DNA from: UBA1413 sp037447215
GTDB taxonomy: Bacteria; Bacteroidota; Bacteroidia; Bacteroidales; Prolixibacteraceae
Reading direction: 5' to 3'
NCBI GenBank assembly: GCA_037447215.1
Contig: JBBIHB010000006.1
Coordinates: 1-64,000, forward strand
DNA: 64,000 nucleotides
Shown here: positions 1 through 8,558 of the stretch, in pieces
How the letters are laid out: each line of letters opens with the position of its first letter
Position numbering within the stretch: the first letter of the stretch is position 1
Made by a program: the position numbers and the translations under genes
Notes under the pieces: generated by a model
The model's database searches: none
Told to the model about the DNA's origin: nothing
Seen by the model: the letters and a program-made list of their open reading frames with translations, nothing else

Positions 1-993
1 TTGGATTTGGCAGCTTCCGAAGAATTTATATTTGCCGGAGTTGATGGGCTAGGCAAGGAAACCAAAAAAGATTATACAGAGCATCATATCGAACTGGTAA
101 AATCGCTCAAAAAGGTTGATGCTGAGGCCATACAGGCTGCAGATTTTCGGGTTGCGGTTGACGCTGTAAATTCGGTGGGTGGCATTGCCTTGCCAAAATT
201 GCTGAAAGCTTTGGGCGTCAATCAAATTGTAGAGATCAACTGCAATCCCGACGGAATTTTTGCACACAATCCCGAGCCATTGGCCGAACACCTTTCCGAA
301 ACATGTGAAATTATCAGGAAAAACAGGGTGGATGTTGGATTTGTAACCGACCCTGATGTGGACCGGCTCGCCATAGTATGCGAAGACGGAAGCCTGTTTA
401 ACGAAGAGTACACCCTGGTTGCCATTGCTGATTATGTGCTGAAGCTAACTCCCGGGAATACAGTTTCTAACCTTTCGTCGAGCAGGGCTTTGCGCGACAT
501 TACCGAAAAACATGGCGGAACTTACGAAGCTGCGGCTGTGGGTGAAGTAAATGTGGTAGAGAAAATGAGAGCCACTGGAGCAGTAATTGGGGGCGAAGGC
601 AATGGCGGGGTAATCTACCCGGAAAGCCATTATGGCCGCGATGCCCTTGTGGGGGTTGCCCTTTTCCTCACTTACCTGGCAAAATCAGGAATAAAAGTTT
701 CAGAGCTCCGAAAAACCTATCCCGACTATTATATGTCGAAAAACAAGATTGAACTTACCTCCGATATTGATGTGGATGCAATCCTCGAAAGAATAAAAGT
801 TATTTTCAGTAACGAAAAGGTTACAGATATCGACGGGGTAAAAATTGACTTTGCCCATTCGTGGGTGCACCTGCGCAAATCGAACACCGAACCGATAATT
901 AGGATTTATTCTGAAGCAAAAAGCTTTGCTGAGGCTGAAGAGTTGGCAAAAGGCATGATACGAAGGATTAAAGAAATAGCGTTTAATTATTAG
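1..993 (+). CDS. glmM: Phosphoglucosamine mutase-like protein, C-terminal part
   Basis: This is the 3' part of an alpha-D-phosphohexomutase, most like Bacteroidota GlmM, which converts glucosamine-6-phosphate to glucosamine-1-phosphate for UDP-GlcNAc. About 330 of the usual ~460 residues are present; the N-terminal domain with the catalytic phosphoserine lies upstream of the window. Visible are the metal loop DPDVDR, the sugar-binding loop GGEGNGGVIYPESHYGRD and the phosphate-binding loop RKSNTEPIIRIYSEA near the C-terminus. The TTG at base 1 is only the window edge, not a start. A phosphomannomutase/phosphoglucomutase specificity is not excluded. The glmS gene at 14.2 kb acts one step earlier in the same pathway. 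Confidence 0.85.
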   Translation: MDLAASEEFIFAGVDGLGKETKKDYTEHHIELVKSLKKVDAEAIQAADFRVAVDAVNSVGGIALPKLLKALGVNQIVEINCNPDGIFAHNPEPLAEHLSETCEIIRKNRVDVGFVTDPDVDRLAIVCEDGSLFNEEYTLVAIADYVLKLTPGNTVSNLSSSRALRDITEKHGGTYEAAAVGEVNVVEKMRATGAVIGGEGNGGVIYPESHYGRDALVGVALFLTYLAKSGIKVSELRKTYPDYYMSKNKIELTSDIDVDAILERIKVIFSNEKVTDIDGVKIDFAHSWVHLRKSNTEPIIRIYSEAKSFAEAEELAKGMIRRIKEIAFNY

Positions 994-1008
994 TGTTCGT
1001 ATAATTAC

Positions 1009-1016
1009 TATCTTTG
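1009..1016 (+). promoter_or_regulatory. Bacteroidota -7 box upstream of hicA
   Basis: TATCTTTG fits the Bacteroidota -7 consensus TAnnTTTG. Predicted transcription would begin near 1022, about 20 bases before the position where hicA homologues start, so hicAB probably has its own promoter. Confidence 0.5.
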
Positions 1017-1041
1017 AAACTCAAGGTTCCCTGATACGAGA

Positions 1042-1230
1042 ATAAGGGTTTTTGAAATAATTCAGATGCTTGAAAAAGACGGTTGGTTTCTCTGTGCTCA
1101 GAAAGGCAGTCACAAACAGTATAAACATGGTTTAAAGCCCGGAAAAGTTACTGTCCCGAATCATGGAAAGAATCATGAACTTGATCATTCTGTAGTGGGT
1201 TCAATATTAAAACAGGCTGGATTAAAATAA
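1042..1230 (+). CDS. hicA: HicA-like toxin with a non-ATG (ATA) start
   Basis: A short reading frame encodes a HicA-family mRNA interferase, a dsRBD-like toxin. It contains LEKDGW, then QKGSHKQYKH with the family's catalytic histidine, then VTVPNH, and ends SILKQAGLK. HicA proteins carry about nine residues before LEKDGW; here these read I-R-V-F-E-I-I-Q-M, so the expected start codon is ATA at 1042-1044 instead of ATG. The frame is closed by TGA at 1015-1017 and the only in-frame ATG is at 1066, which would give 54 residues lacking the first beta strand. The coordinates use the ATA. The gene may be weakly translated or inactive. hicB follows after 15 bases. Confidence 0.7.
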   Translation: MRVFEIIQMLEKDGWFLCAQKGSHKQYKHGLKPGKVTVPNHGKNHELDHSVVGSILKQAGLK

Positions 1231-1245
1231 AAATGGTAAGTTGAT

Positions 1246-1653
1246 ATGGAAAAGGTTATTGTTGAAATTTTTTATACCGGAAAAAATTTTTCCGCTCATG
1301 TTCCGATATTGCCCGGTTGTATTTCAACTGCCGAAAGTCTTGATGAGATGAAGAGAAACATAAGGGAGGCGATAGAATTGCATATTGAAGGATGCACAAA
1401 GGATAATGACTATTTGCCTGAAATATTTGAAGGTAATTTCGACCTTGATTATGTGCTCACTACTGAAGCTTTACTTGAAGCTTACAGCGGGATTTTTACC
1501 AAGGCCGCTTTAAGCAGAATAACCGGAATTAACGAACGTCAGCTTTGGCACTATGCAGCGGGTGTCAGAAAACCACGCAAGGCTCAGTCGAAACGCATCC
1601 AGGATGGAATTCATAAACTTGGAAAGGAACTACTGTCAGTGCAGGTGGAATAA
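1246..1653 (+). CDS. hicB: HicB-like antitoxin with C-terminal DNA-binding domain
   Basis: The 135-residue protein has the HicB fold at residues 1-60, including the HVPILPGC segment and the helix with SLDEMKRNIREAIELH. A helix-turn-helix region follows at about residues 85-120 (LSRITGINERQLWHYAAG), of the kind used by HicB proteins for autorepression. It should neutralise HicA and repress its own operon. It starts 15 bases after hicA, giving the common toxin-first hicAB order. Unlike the toxin, it has an intact ATG and an undamaged frame, a pattern expected if the toxin has been attenuated while the antitoxin is kept. Confidence 0.88.
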   Translation: MEKVIVEIFYTGKNFSAHVPILPGCISTAESLDEMKRNIREAIELHIEGCTKDNDYLPEIFEGNFDLDYVLTTEALLEAYSGIFTKAALSRITGINERQLWHYAAGVRKPRKAQSKRIQDGIHKLGKELLSVQVE

Positions 1654-1673
1654 AATTATTCTCCAAAAAATAT

Positions 1674-1681
1674 TAGCTTTG
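1674..1681 (+). promoter_or_regulatory. -7 box for the yhhQ leader
   Basis: TAGCTTTG matches TAnnTTTG. It lies about 30 bases before the riboswitch, so the leader RNA would start near 1688 and contain the complete aptamer. Confidence 0.5.
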
Positions 1682-1709
1682 CGCCCTCAAAAAATATTTG
1701 TCTAACCGC

Positions 1710-1739
1710 CCGCAGGTTCCATCACCCTGCGGCTAAGAA
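1710..1739 (+). promoter_or_regulatory. preQ1-I riboswitch upstream of yhhQ
   Basis: A seven-base-pair stem is formed by CCGCAGG (1710-1716) and CCTGCGG (1726-1732), with the nine-base loop TTCCATCAC. It is followed by the tail CTAAGAA, which runs directly into the ATG at 1740. The layout matches the class I preQ1 riboswitch: GG-UUC after the 5' arm, CACCC before the 3' arm, and an A-rich CUAA tail that folds into the loop. The tail overlaps the ribosome entry site, so ligand binding should block translation. The downstream gene, a queuosine-precursor transporter, is the expected target. Confidence 0.82.
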
Positions 1740-2459
1740 ATGAAAAAAATGTATAATGAGTTATTCTGGCTGATTGAAATTTTAGCCAATTTCTTCCTGA
1801 TCCTTTTGGCCTACAGACTTTTTGGAAAGTGGGGACTGATTATGTGGATCCCGGTTTCCACTATCATTGCCAACATTCAGGTTGTTCAAACCATCCAACT
1901 ATTCGGATTTTCGGCTACACTTGGCAATGTGGTATATGCCACTTCGTTTCTTATTACCGATATCCTTTCTGAAAATTATGGAAAGAAAGAGGCTAACAAA
2001 GCCGTCTGGATTGGGTTTTTCAGCCTCATTTCCATGACATTGCTGATGAATATCGCACTTCTGTACCGACCTCTCGAAGGGGATCAGTTTTCAGGGGTAA
2101 CACATGAATCGCTGAATACCATTTTCAGCCTGATGCCCCGGATTGCCCTGGCCAGCCTTACCGCCTACATCCTTTCCCAGAGGCACGACGTGTGGGCTTT
2201 TCATTTCTGGAAATCGCGTTTCCCCCACGATAAACATTTATGGCTCCGTAATAACCTGAGTACTATGGTATCGCAATTTTTCGACAGCGCCATATTTGTA
2301 TTGATTGCGTTCTGGGGTGTATTCGAAACAGCCATTCTCGGGGAGATTTTTCTGACCACATACCTCCTGAAGTGGTTGGTTGCCGCTGCCGATACACCGT
2401 TTGTTTACTGGGCAAAAAGTATACATGGCCGTAACAGGTTCCTGATGAAGTATAGCTAA
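1740..2459 (+). CDS. yhhQ: Queuosine precursor transporter (YhhQ/VUT family)
   Basis: This 239-residue inner-membrane protein of the DUF165/COG1738 family has about six hydrophobic segments and the family signature around residues 55-80 (TLGNVVYATSFLITDILSE). YhhQ proteins import queuosine precursors (preQ0/preQ1) for modification of tRNA position 34. The upstream preQ1 riboswitch supports this substrate. The start is ATG 1740, immediately after the riboswitch tail; ATG 1749 (M-Y-N-E) is possible. Its stop overlaps that of the convergent S9 peptidase gene by four bases. No queuosine biosynthesis gene lies in the window, so salvage is inferred only from this pair. Confidence 0.9.
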   Translation: MKKMYNELFWLIEILANFFLILLAYRLFGKWGLIMWIPVSTIIANIQVVQTIQLFGFSATLGNVVYATSFLITDILSENYGKKEANKAVWIGFFSLISMTLLMNIALLYRPLEGDQFSGVTHESLNTIFSLMPRIALASLTAYILSQRHDVWAFHFWKSRFPHDKHLWLRNNLSTMVSQFFDSAIFVLIAFWGVFETAILGEIFLTTYLLKWLVAAADTPFVYWAKSIHGRNRFLMKYS

Positions 2460-4837
2460 CGTTTCAGGTTTTCTTCAAAAAGCCTGAAAATCCTTTTATA
2501 CTCATCAACCCAGCTCGATGGTTCCGTGAAAGCATGCGACTCGACCGGATAAACCGCAAGCTCCCAGTTATCCTTGCCAAGTTCGATCAGCCGCTGGGTT
2601 ATCCTCACAATATCCTGAAACTGGACGTTGTCGTCAACCATGCCGTGGCACATCAACAATGCCCCTTTCAGACCATCGGCAAAGTATATGGGAGAACTCT
2701 GCACAAAAGCCAGACTGTCCTCGTCCGGTGTATTCAATATGTTTGCAGTGTAACCATGGTTATAATGTGCCCAGTCGGTTACCGAACGCAGGGCAGCCCC
2801 GGCAGTAAACACATCGGGGTGTTTAAACATGGCCATTAAAGTAATAAAACCGCCATAAGAGCCTCCGTAAATACCGATCCTCCCGGGCGAAATATTATGG
2901 TTTTGCACCAGCCATTGCGCACCATCAACCTGGTCGCCCAGATCTTTCCCTCCCATGTGACGGTAAATACCAGTTCTCCAATCACGGCCATAACCGGCGC
3001 TCCCCCTGAAATCGATGTCGAGGACGGTGTATCCGTTGTCAACCAAAAAATTGTGGAACATATATTCCCTGAAATAGCTGCTCCACCACTGATGGGCATT
3101 CTGCAGGTAACCTGCCCCATGGACAAATATTACTGCCGGGCCATCCTCCACTGGGATATCGGGGCGGTAAAGCCTGGCATATACTGTAGCACCATCGCTG
3201 GCTGTAAAGGTCACATATTCGGGCATACGCCAAGGGTACGATTCAAATTCAGGAGTGGTAGAGTGCGTAATTTTGGTGGCTATTGCACCGGGTCTGTTTT
3301 CCTGTAGGTACAGTTCCCAGGGAACATTCCCTTTTGAGTGCCTGATGGCCAGCCATTTTTCGTCGGGAGATAAGGATACCTCGTTGCCCCCATCCATTGA
3401 AGTTATCTGTTCAGGAGTTCCCCCGTGGACCGGGATCCGGTAAAAGTGCCTTATACCCGGATGTTTTATATTTGCGGTGAACCAGAAATATTTTCCATCG
3501 CGCGAAAGTATCGGGTTATAAACTTCCCAATTGCCCGAGGTCAGGGTTTTTCTTTCGCCAGTGTTCACATTCACGGTAACCAGATGTGAATATCCGCTCT
3601 CTTCTGTTTGAAACCATATAGTTTCGTAATCGGTGAGCCAGCCAACCGATCCGGAAAAGCCGCTGATACCTGGCCCTGCAATCCATGCTTCGTCGCGTTG
3701 ACGGTCAATCACCTTTAGGATTCCATCCAATGGGTCGAGAACAGATATCCAGCGGTCTTTGTTATCGTGGGCACGGGCAACGACTATTGCTTTATCGAAT
3801 TCAGGATTCCAAACCGGCGCTGAAAGGTTAACCACACGGTTTGATATTTTATCTTCTTTAGGCTTTTTATCCGGATAATCGTCCCAAAAATCGGGCAGGT
3901 CTTTTATTCCCGGCAGATTGTCTGTATTTATCCTGGTTAGATTGTTTTCATGCCGGTCGAAAACCGATAGCCTGATAACATTTTGTGGTGAACCAACCTT
4001 TGAACGCGCCTGGCGCTCTTCGGTATAGCCCGATGAGGTAACAAAATGGGTAACATTGGTCTCTTTCGCAGTTGCCTGCTGAATGGTTGTAAAGATTACA
4101 AACCTTTCAGATGGGCTCAATGAAACCTGTCCGGGCTGGTCTTTGCCATGATAAATTCTTTTCAATGGTTCAGCTTCAATTTCTATTTCACGTTTTTCCC
4201 TGGCCTTTGAAACCATTTCCCTTTCCCTGAGAACTTCAAACAATCCGAGTTGTTGACTCTCGAGCCAGCGTGATTGCCGGTCGCCTGTGCTTTCGCTGCC
4301 CTCATCGGCAGCAATAAAATCGGTTAACTGAGTAATTAACCCGCTTTTTATATCGACCTGAAATAGATTCAGGTTGTAAACAAAAGTAATTTTGCTGTTT
4401 TTGGCATTGAAAACCGCCGATGATACCCTTCCGGCAAAGCTGGTCAGTTGCCGTTGGCTGCCTTTTTTAAGGTCGGTCACATAAAGGTTCCCATCCTTTT
4501 GAAACAGCATCATGGAATAGTCGGGGCTGAAAACCATCCCCCTTCCTGGTATAATCTTTTTTTCATTAATGGAAACCTTCATGGGCAGCCTGCCTTTCAA
4601 ATTTATTCTGTAAATATCTGATAATGTATCCCTTTCTGGGTTCCAGTCGAAATAAATGGTTTGGCTGTTGTGCCCCCAGTAAATATTATCGGGTTCAGCG
4701 CCCCGCCATGCATCTGTCGGTTGCATGATTTTTTCTATGGTAAGCTGGCTTCTGTTTTTGGGCTGTGCAAAAAGGGAAATTGTGCCCGAAAGAATAAAAA
4801 ACAAAATCAGGGTACATAAAAAATTCCTGTTCATCAT
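2456..4837 (-). CDS. Secreted S9 family prolyl oligopeptidase / dipeptidyl-peptidase-like protein
   Basis: The protein has about 793 residues from ATG 4837 (ATG 4834 equally possible); a longer upstream frame adds about 40 residues without family resemblance. It begins with a signal peptide (hydrophobic core LCTLILFFILSGTIS, then FAQ), then a long beta-propeller region resembling TolB/DPP IV, then an alpha/beta-hydrolase domain from about residue 540. The nucleophile motif is GGSYGG (serine near residue 660); the acid and base are likely the Asp in MVDDNVQF and the His in VESHAF. It should cleave peptides in the periplasm or at the cell surface. It converges on yhhQ with a four-base overlap; the AKR gene is upstream on the same strand. 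Confidence 0.9.
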   Translation of the reverse strand: MMNRNFLCTLILFFILSGTISLFAQPKNRSQLTIEKIMQPTDAWRGAEPDNIYWGHNSQTIYFDWNPERDTLSDIYRINLKGRLPMKVSINEKKIIPGRGMVFSPDYSMMLFQKDGNLYVTDLKKGSQRQLTSFAGRVSSAVFNAKNSKITFVYNLNLFQVDIKSGLITQLTDFIAADEGSESTGDRQSRWLESQQLGLFEVLREREMVSKAREKREIEIEAEPLKRIYHGKDQPGQVSLSPSERFVIFTTIQQATAKETNVTHFVTSSGYTEERQARSKVGSPQNVIRLSVFDRHENNLTRINTDNLPGIKDLPDFWDDYPDKKPKEDKISNRVVNLSAPVWNPEFDKAIVVARAHDNKDRWISVLDPLDGILKVIDRQRDEAWIAGPGISGFSGSVGWLTDYETIWFQTEESGYSHLVTVNVNTGERKTLTSGNWEVYNPILSRDGKYFWFTANIKHPGIRHFYRIPVHGGTPEQITSMDGGNEVSLSPDEKWLAIRHSKGNVPWELYLQENRPGAIATKITHSTTPEFESYPWRMPEYVTFTASDGATVYARLYRPDIPVEDGPAVIFVHGAGYLQNAHQWWSSYFREYMFHNFLVDNGYTVLDIDFRGSAGYGRDWRTGIYRHMGGKDLGDQVDGAQWLVQNHNISPGRIGIYGGSYGGFITLMAMFKHPDVFTAGAALRSVTDWAHYNHGYTANILNTPDEDSLAFVQSSPIYFADGLKGALLMCHGMVDDNVQFQDIVRITQRLIELGKDNWELAVYPVESHAFTEPSSWVDEYKRIFRLFEENLKR

Positions 4838-4880
4838 AATTAGATATGCTTCGAAGTAACTATATAAATTTGAATTTTCC

Positions 4881-5705
4881 TCAGAAATTGAAATTATCAG
4901 GGTCAGCTCCAATCCTACGGTTTTTATCCAGGCGGTCAATTTTGGACATATCCTCATCCGTTAGCTCAAAATCGAATATATCGGAATTCGACAATATCCT
5001 TTGCGGCTTTGTCGATTTTGGAATGGTCACAATTTGCTTTTGGATTTCCCACCTGAGCGTAACCTGTACGGGCGTTTTCCCATATTTGGCGCCAAGAGCC
5101 TGTAAAACTGGGATATCGTTAACCTTTCCTTTCATGATCGGGCTCCAGGCTTCAACCTGAATACCATGGTTTTTGCAAAACCTCAGAAGTGAAGGTTGCT
5201 GCAGGTAAGGATGAAATTCAAACTGGTTTACCATTGGGGTAATCTCACATTGGGGAAGAAAATCCTGTAAATGATGGACCAGAAAATTACTAACGCCGAT
5301 TGCTTTGGCTTTCCCCGATTTGTATAATTCTTCCAATGCTTTCCAGGTTTCTTCCGATAATTCGCCTTTAGGCCAATGAATCAGATATAGGTCGAGATAA
5401 TCCGTTCCAAGCCTGTCGAGGCTTTCATCAAATGCTTTCATGGTGGTTTGGAATCCCTGGTCCGAATTCCATACTTTGGAAGTAATAAAAATTTTGTTGC
5501 GGGGAATTCCGCTTTCCCTGATTGCTTTCCCTACCCCTCGTTCGTTGCCATAAATGGCGGCAGTATCAATATGCACATAGCCCTGGTCGAGGGCAAATTT
5601 CACGGTATTTTCCACTTCGCTGCCCTCTTTGGCCAGAAATACCCCTAGCCCGAAAAGGGGCATCTTAACCCCATTGCTTAAGGTTACTGCTGATTTAATA
5701 TTCAT
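4881..5705 (-). CDS. Aldo/keto reductase
   Basis: This 274-residue NADPH-dependent (beta/alpha)8-barrel reductase resembles the 2,5-diketo-D-gluconate reductase/YvgN group. It shows GVKMPLFGLGVF at the N-terminus, the catalytic Tyr context DTAAIYGNERGVG, the lysine in FITSKVW, the catalytic His in LIHWPKG, and the cofactor region IPKSTKPQRI. Its substrate cannot be told from sequence. It lies about 45 bases upstream of the S9 peptidase on the same strand, so the two may be co-transcribed. Confidence 0.9.
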   Translation of the reverse strand: MNIKSAVTLSNGVKMPLFGLGVFLAKEGSEVENTVKFALDQGYVHIDTAAIYGNERGVGKAIRESGIPRNKIFITSKVWNSDQGFQTTMKAFDESLDRLGTDYLDLYLIHWPKGELSEETWKALEELYKSGKAKAIGVSNFLVHHLQDFLPQCEITPMVNQFEFHPYLQQPSLLRFCKNHGIQVEAWSPIMKGKVNDIPVLQALGAKYGKTPVQVTLRWEIQKQIVTIPKSTKPQRILSNSDIFDFELTDEDMSKIDRLDKNRRIGADPDNFNF

Positions 5706-5768
5706 AGTTCAACCATTTAAAATTGCCCTTTAAAATAATCATTTTTACTATTGAATGAACCATTTAGT

Positions 5769-5776
5769 TAGTTTTG
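5769..5776 (+). promoter_or_regulatory. -7 box for the aspartate kinase gene
   Basis: TAGTTTTG matches TAnnTTTG and predicts a transcript start near 5783. This is downstream of the longest possible ORF start (5755) and so supports ATG 5803 as the true start. Confidence 0.45.
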
Positions 5777-5802
5777 TGCCAGTAATGCAAAATAGTTTGT
5801 CA

Positions 5803-7056
5803 ATGAAAGTATTCAAGTTCGGTGGTGCATCGGTAAAAGATGTTGAGGGTATAAAAAATGTTGCATCCATAATCGGACAGTATGGAAAAGGTGACCTTGT
5901 TGTAGTTGTTTCGGCTATGGGTAAAACCACCAATCTGCTTGAAACCCTTGTAAAAGCCCACTTCAACAGCTGGGATGAAAAATGGGATATTTACAAGGAG
6001 TTCAGGGATTACCATATTCAGGTCTCTGAAAACCTGTTCCATGAAGCATCAAAAATCCCTTTACCCATTATATCGATGCTCGATGCAGTTGAAACAAGGC
6101 TACACCAACTGCCTTCCTTATTATTCGATTTTGAATATGACCAGTTTATCTGTTACGGAGAATTGGTTTCATCGGTAATTCTGAGCGAATTCATGAATGT
6201 TTCAGGGATTCAGAATAAATGGATCGATATCAGGGCAAGCCTTCGCACCGATGATAAATTCCGCGAAGCATCGGTCAACTGGAAATGGACTGAAATGCTG
6301 GTGCAGAATACTTTTCAGTTTGCTGAAAACAGTCTTTTTGTTACGCAGGGTTTTATCGGCTCCACAGTAACCAATCTGACCACCTCTTTAGGGCGCGAGG
6401 GTTCCGACTTTACAGCAGCGATCCTTGCAAGCCTGCTCAGTGCTGAAAGTGTTACCATCTGGAAGGATGTTCCGGGCGTTCTGAACGCCGATCCAAAACT
6501 GTTTCCCGACACAGTTTTGCTCAAAGAACTATCCTACCGTGAAGCTATCGAAATGACATTTTCGGGGGCACAGGTTATCCATCCCAAAACCATGAAGCCG
6601 CTTTATAACAAAAACATTCCACTTTATGTGCGTTCGTTTATCAATCCTGACCCACCAGGTACAATAATCCACCATGTTGACCACACCCTCGAACTGACCC
6701 CGGTATTTATTACCAAAGGGAACCAGGTTTTGCTCACATTTTCGCCTTACGATTTTTCGTTTATCAGCGCCGACGATATTTCAAAAGTATTTTCGATGCT
6801 CTATGCCAAAAATCTGAAAGTAAATATGATACAACATTCGGCCATCGACCTTAGCCTTCTGATTGATGCACCTGAATCAGGGCTCGAAACCATGGTACTC
6901 GATTTCCGGAAAGATTATGAGGTGAAATACAATACCGGCCTCAGGCTGATTACCATAAGGCATTACGATAATGAATCGATTGAGAACCTCACCAGAAGTT
7001 CAAATATTTACATTGAGCAATACAGCCGGAGAACCGCAAAGATTGCAGTAAAATAA
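5803..7056 (+). CDS. Aspartate kinase (monofunctional)
   Basis: The protein phosphorylates L-aspartate, the first step towards lysine, threonine and methionine. From ATG 5803 it has 417 residues and opens with the signature KFGGASVKD. The amino-acid kinase domain continues through GREGSDFTAA and TIWKDVPGVLNADPK (about residues 200-240), with tandem ACT-like regulatory regions after about residue 290. An upstream in-frame start (5755) exists, but the protein would then begin with unrelated residues and the predicted promoter would fall inside it. There is no homoserine dehydrogenase fusion. The efflux adaptor gene follows after 59 bases. Confidence 0.9.
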   Translation: MKVFKFGGASVKDVEGIKNVASIIGQYGKGDLVVVVSAMGKTTNLLETLVKAHFNSWDEKWDIYKEFRDYHIQVSENLFHEASKIPLPIISMLDAVETRLHQLPSLLFDFEYDQFICYGELVSSVILSEFMNVSGIQNKWIDIRASLRTDDKFREASVNWKWTEMLVQNTFQFAENSLFVTQGFIGSTVTNLTTSLGREGSDFTAAILASLLSAESVTIWKDVPGVLNADPKLFPDTVLLKELSYREAIEMTFSGAQVIHPKTMKPLYNKNIPLYVRSFINPDPPGTIIHHVDHTLELTPVFITKGNQVLLTFSPYDFSFISADDISKVFSMLYAKNLKVNMIQHSAIDLSLLIDAPESGLETMVLDFRKDYEVKYNTGLRLITIRHYDNESIENLTRSSNIYIEQYSRRTAKIAVK

Positions 7057-7115
7057 GATTGGGATGTAATTTTTTTTCCGAATCAATGACCAATTATACT
7101 GTAAAATCTGATTTT

Positions 7116-8414
7116 ATGAAGAGAAAAAAGAAAAACAAGTTTCTGCCAGTGGCCGTAGGTATCCTTGTGTTGATTGTAGCTTTTCTGGTAGTAGGGAAAA
7201 AAGCCGGTTGGATCGGGAGCGATGTAACCGTTAAAGTTTTGGTGCAAAATGCCGAATCGAGGACCATTACCGAACAAATCACTGCCAACGGAAAAATACA
7301 ACCGAAAACTGAAGTAAAAATAAGCCCTGATGTTTCGGGCGAAATCATCGAACTCTTTGTTGAAGAAGGTGACCAGGTTATGCCGGGCGATCCGCTTATG
7401 GTGATCAAACCCGACATATACATATCGGCGCTTAACCGTGCCGAAGCAGCATTAAATTCGGCTAAGGCACGCCAGATGCAGGCCGAAGCCCAGCTGATTG
7501 AGCGTGAGCTTTCCTTCATCAGGGCACAGCAACTGTTCGGTTCGCAAACCATTCCTCAGTCCGATTTTGAAACTGCACAGGCTGGTTTCAGGGTTGCCGA
7601 AGCTGAAGTAAAGGCTGCACAGTTTTCTGTAAAAAGCGCCGAAGCATCGGTAGCCGAAGCCCGCGAGCAGCTTACCAAAACCAGGGTTTTTGCCCCTATT
7701 GCAGGAACCATTTCGCTCCTAAATGTAGAAAAAGGTGAACGGGTTGTAGGGACAGGAATGTATGCCGGTACCGAAACTATGGTAGTGGCCGACCTCAATA
7801 AAATGGAAGTCCGTGTTGATGTTAACGAGAACGACATTGTAAAAGTAGGTTTGAACGATACGGCCTTGATACAGGTGGATGCCTACCTGAACCGGAAATT
7901 TAAAGGGGTGGTTACCGAAATTGCCAACTCAGCCCGGACAGTTGGCGCCACAACAGATCAGGTAACCAATTTCGAAGTCAAGATTTTGTTGCTGCAAAGT
8001 TCATATCAGGATTTGATTGACAGTACCCGTCAACGCTTGTATCCTTTCAGGCCCGGTATGTCGGCCACGGTTGATATACTGACACAGACCCGCGACAATG
8101 TGGTAACGGTGCCGGTGCAGGCGGTAACAACCCGTGTTATTGAAAAAGAAAAGGAAGAGAAAACAACCGAAGAAACCGCAACAGCACAGGATGAAAAGCA
8201 GGAAGTGGTTTTCAGGGTTGCTGATGGGCGGGCCCGTAAGGTAATCGTGAAAAGCGGGATACAGGATAAAAACTTTATCGAAATCACAGAGGGAATAGGG
8301 GCAGGCGATCAGATTGTGACCGGGCCTTTCAATGTGGTTAGCCGAACCCTGAATGATAGTATGCTGATAAAGATTGTAACCGAGGAAGAACTCTTTAAAC
8401 CGGTTAATAAGTAG
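7116..8414 (+). CDS. Efflux periplasmic adaptor (membrane fusion protein, HlyD/MacA-like)
   Basis: The protein has 432 residues from ATG 7116 (MKRKKKNKF), with an N-terminal membrane anchor (VAVGILVLIVAFLVV). Next come a biotinyl-lipoyl-like domain (NGKIQPKTEVKISPDVSGEI), an Ala/Glu-rich alpha-helical hairpin at about residues 100-195, the second lipoyl half (TRVFAPIAGTISLLNVEKGE), and beta-barrel and membrane-proximal regions. Such adaptors link an inner-membrane ABC or RND pump to a TolC-like channel. No pump or outer-membrane channel gene is nearby; the next stretch is a gene-poor gap with a group II intron fragment, so it is an orphan here. Starts at 7059 and 7086 are less likely. Confidence 0.88.
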   Translation: MKRKKKNKFLPVAVGILVLIVAFLVVGKKAGWIGSDVTVKVLVQNAESRTITEQITANGKIQPKTEVKISPDVSGEIIELFVEEGDQVMPGDPLMVIKPDIYISALNRAEAALNSAKARQMQAEAQLIERELSFIRAQQLFGSQTIPQSDFETAQAGFRVAEAEVKAAQFSVKSAEASVAEAREQLTKTRVFAPIAGTISLLNVEKGERVVGTGMYAGTETMVVADLNKMEVRVDVNENDIVKVGLNDTALIQVDAYLNRKFKGVVTEIANSARTVGATTDQVTNFEVKILLLQSSYQDLIDSTRQRLYPFRPGMSATVDILTQTRDNVVTVPVQAVTTRVIEKEKEEKTTEETATAQDEKQEVVFRVADGRARKVIVKSGIQDKNFIEITEGIGAGDQIVTGPFNVVSRTLNDSMLIKIVTEEELFKPVNK

Positions 8415-8558
8415 TAATTTTATTATTTCAAACCGTTTTAACAGGCTAAATATTATCGTGCAACCCGATTAGCAATGTTACGACCAAAGAAAAACCGGAT
8501 ACTGCCCGCGATACCACCCAACTGATCTTCTGGGCCGAAATGCAGGAAATTTGTAAAT

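Noticed and set aside
2534..3307. Several plus-strand ORFs of 60-136 codons antisense to the S9 peptidase
   Set aside because: They are shadows of the real minus-strand gene, with no family resemblance, no start signals and composition that follows from the opposite strand.
4838..4957. N-terminal extension of the S9 peptidase overlapping the AKR gene
   Set aside because: The signal peptide begins at the ATG pair 4837/4834, and the extension is a read-through of the end of the AKR gene in another frame.
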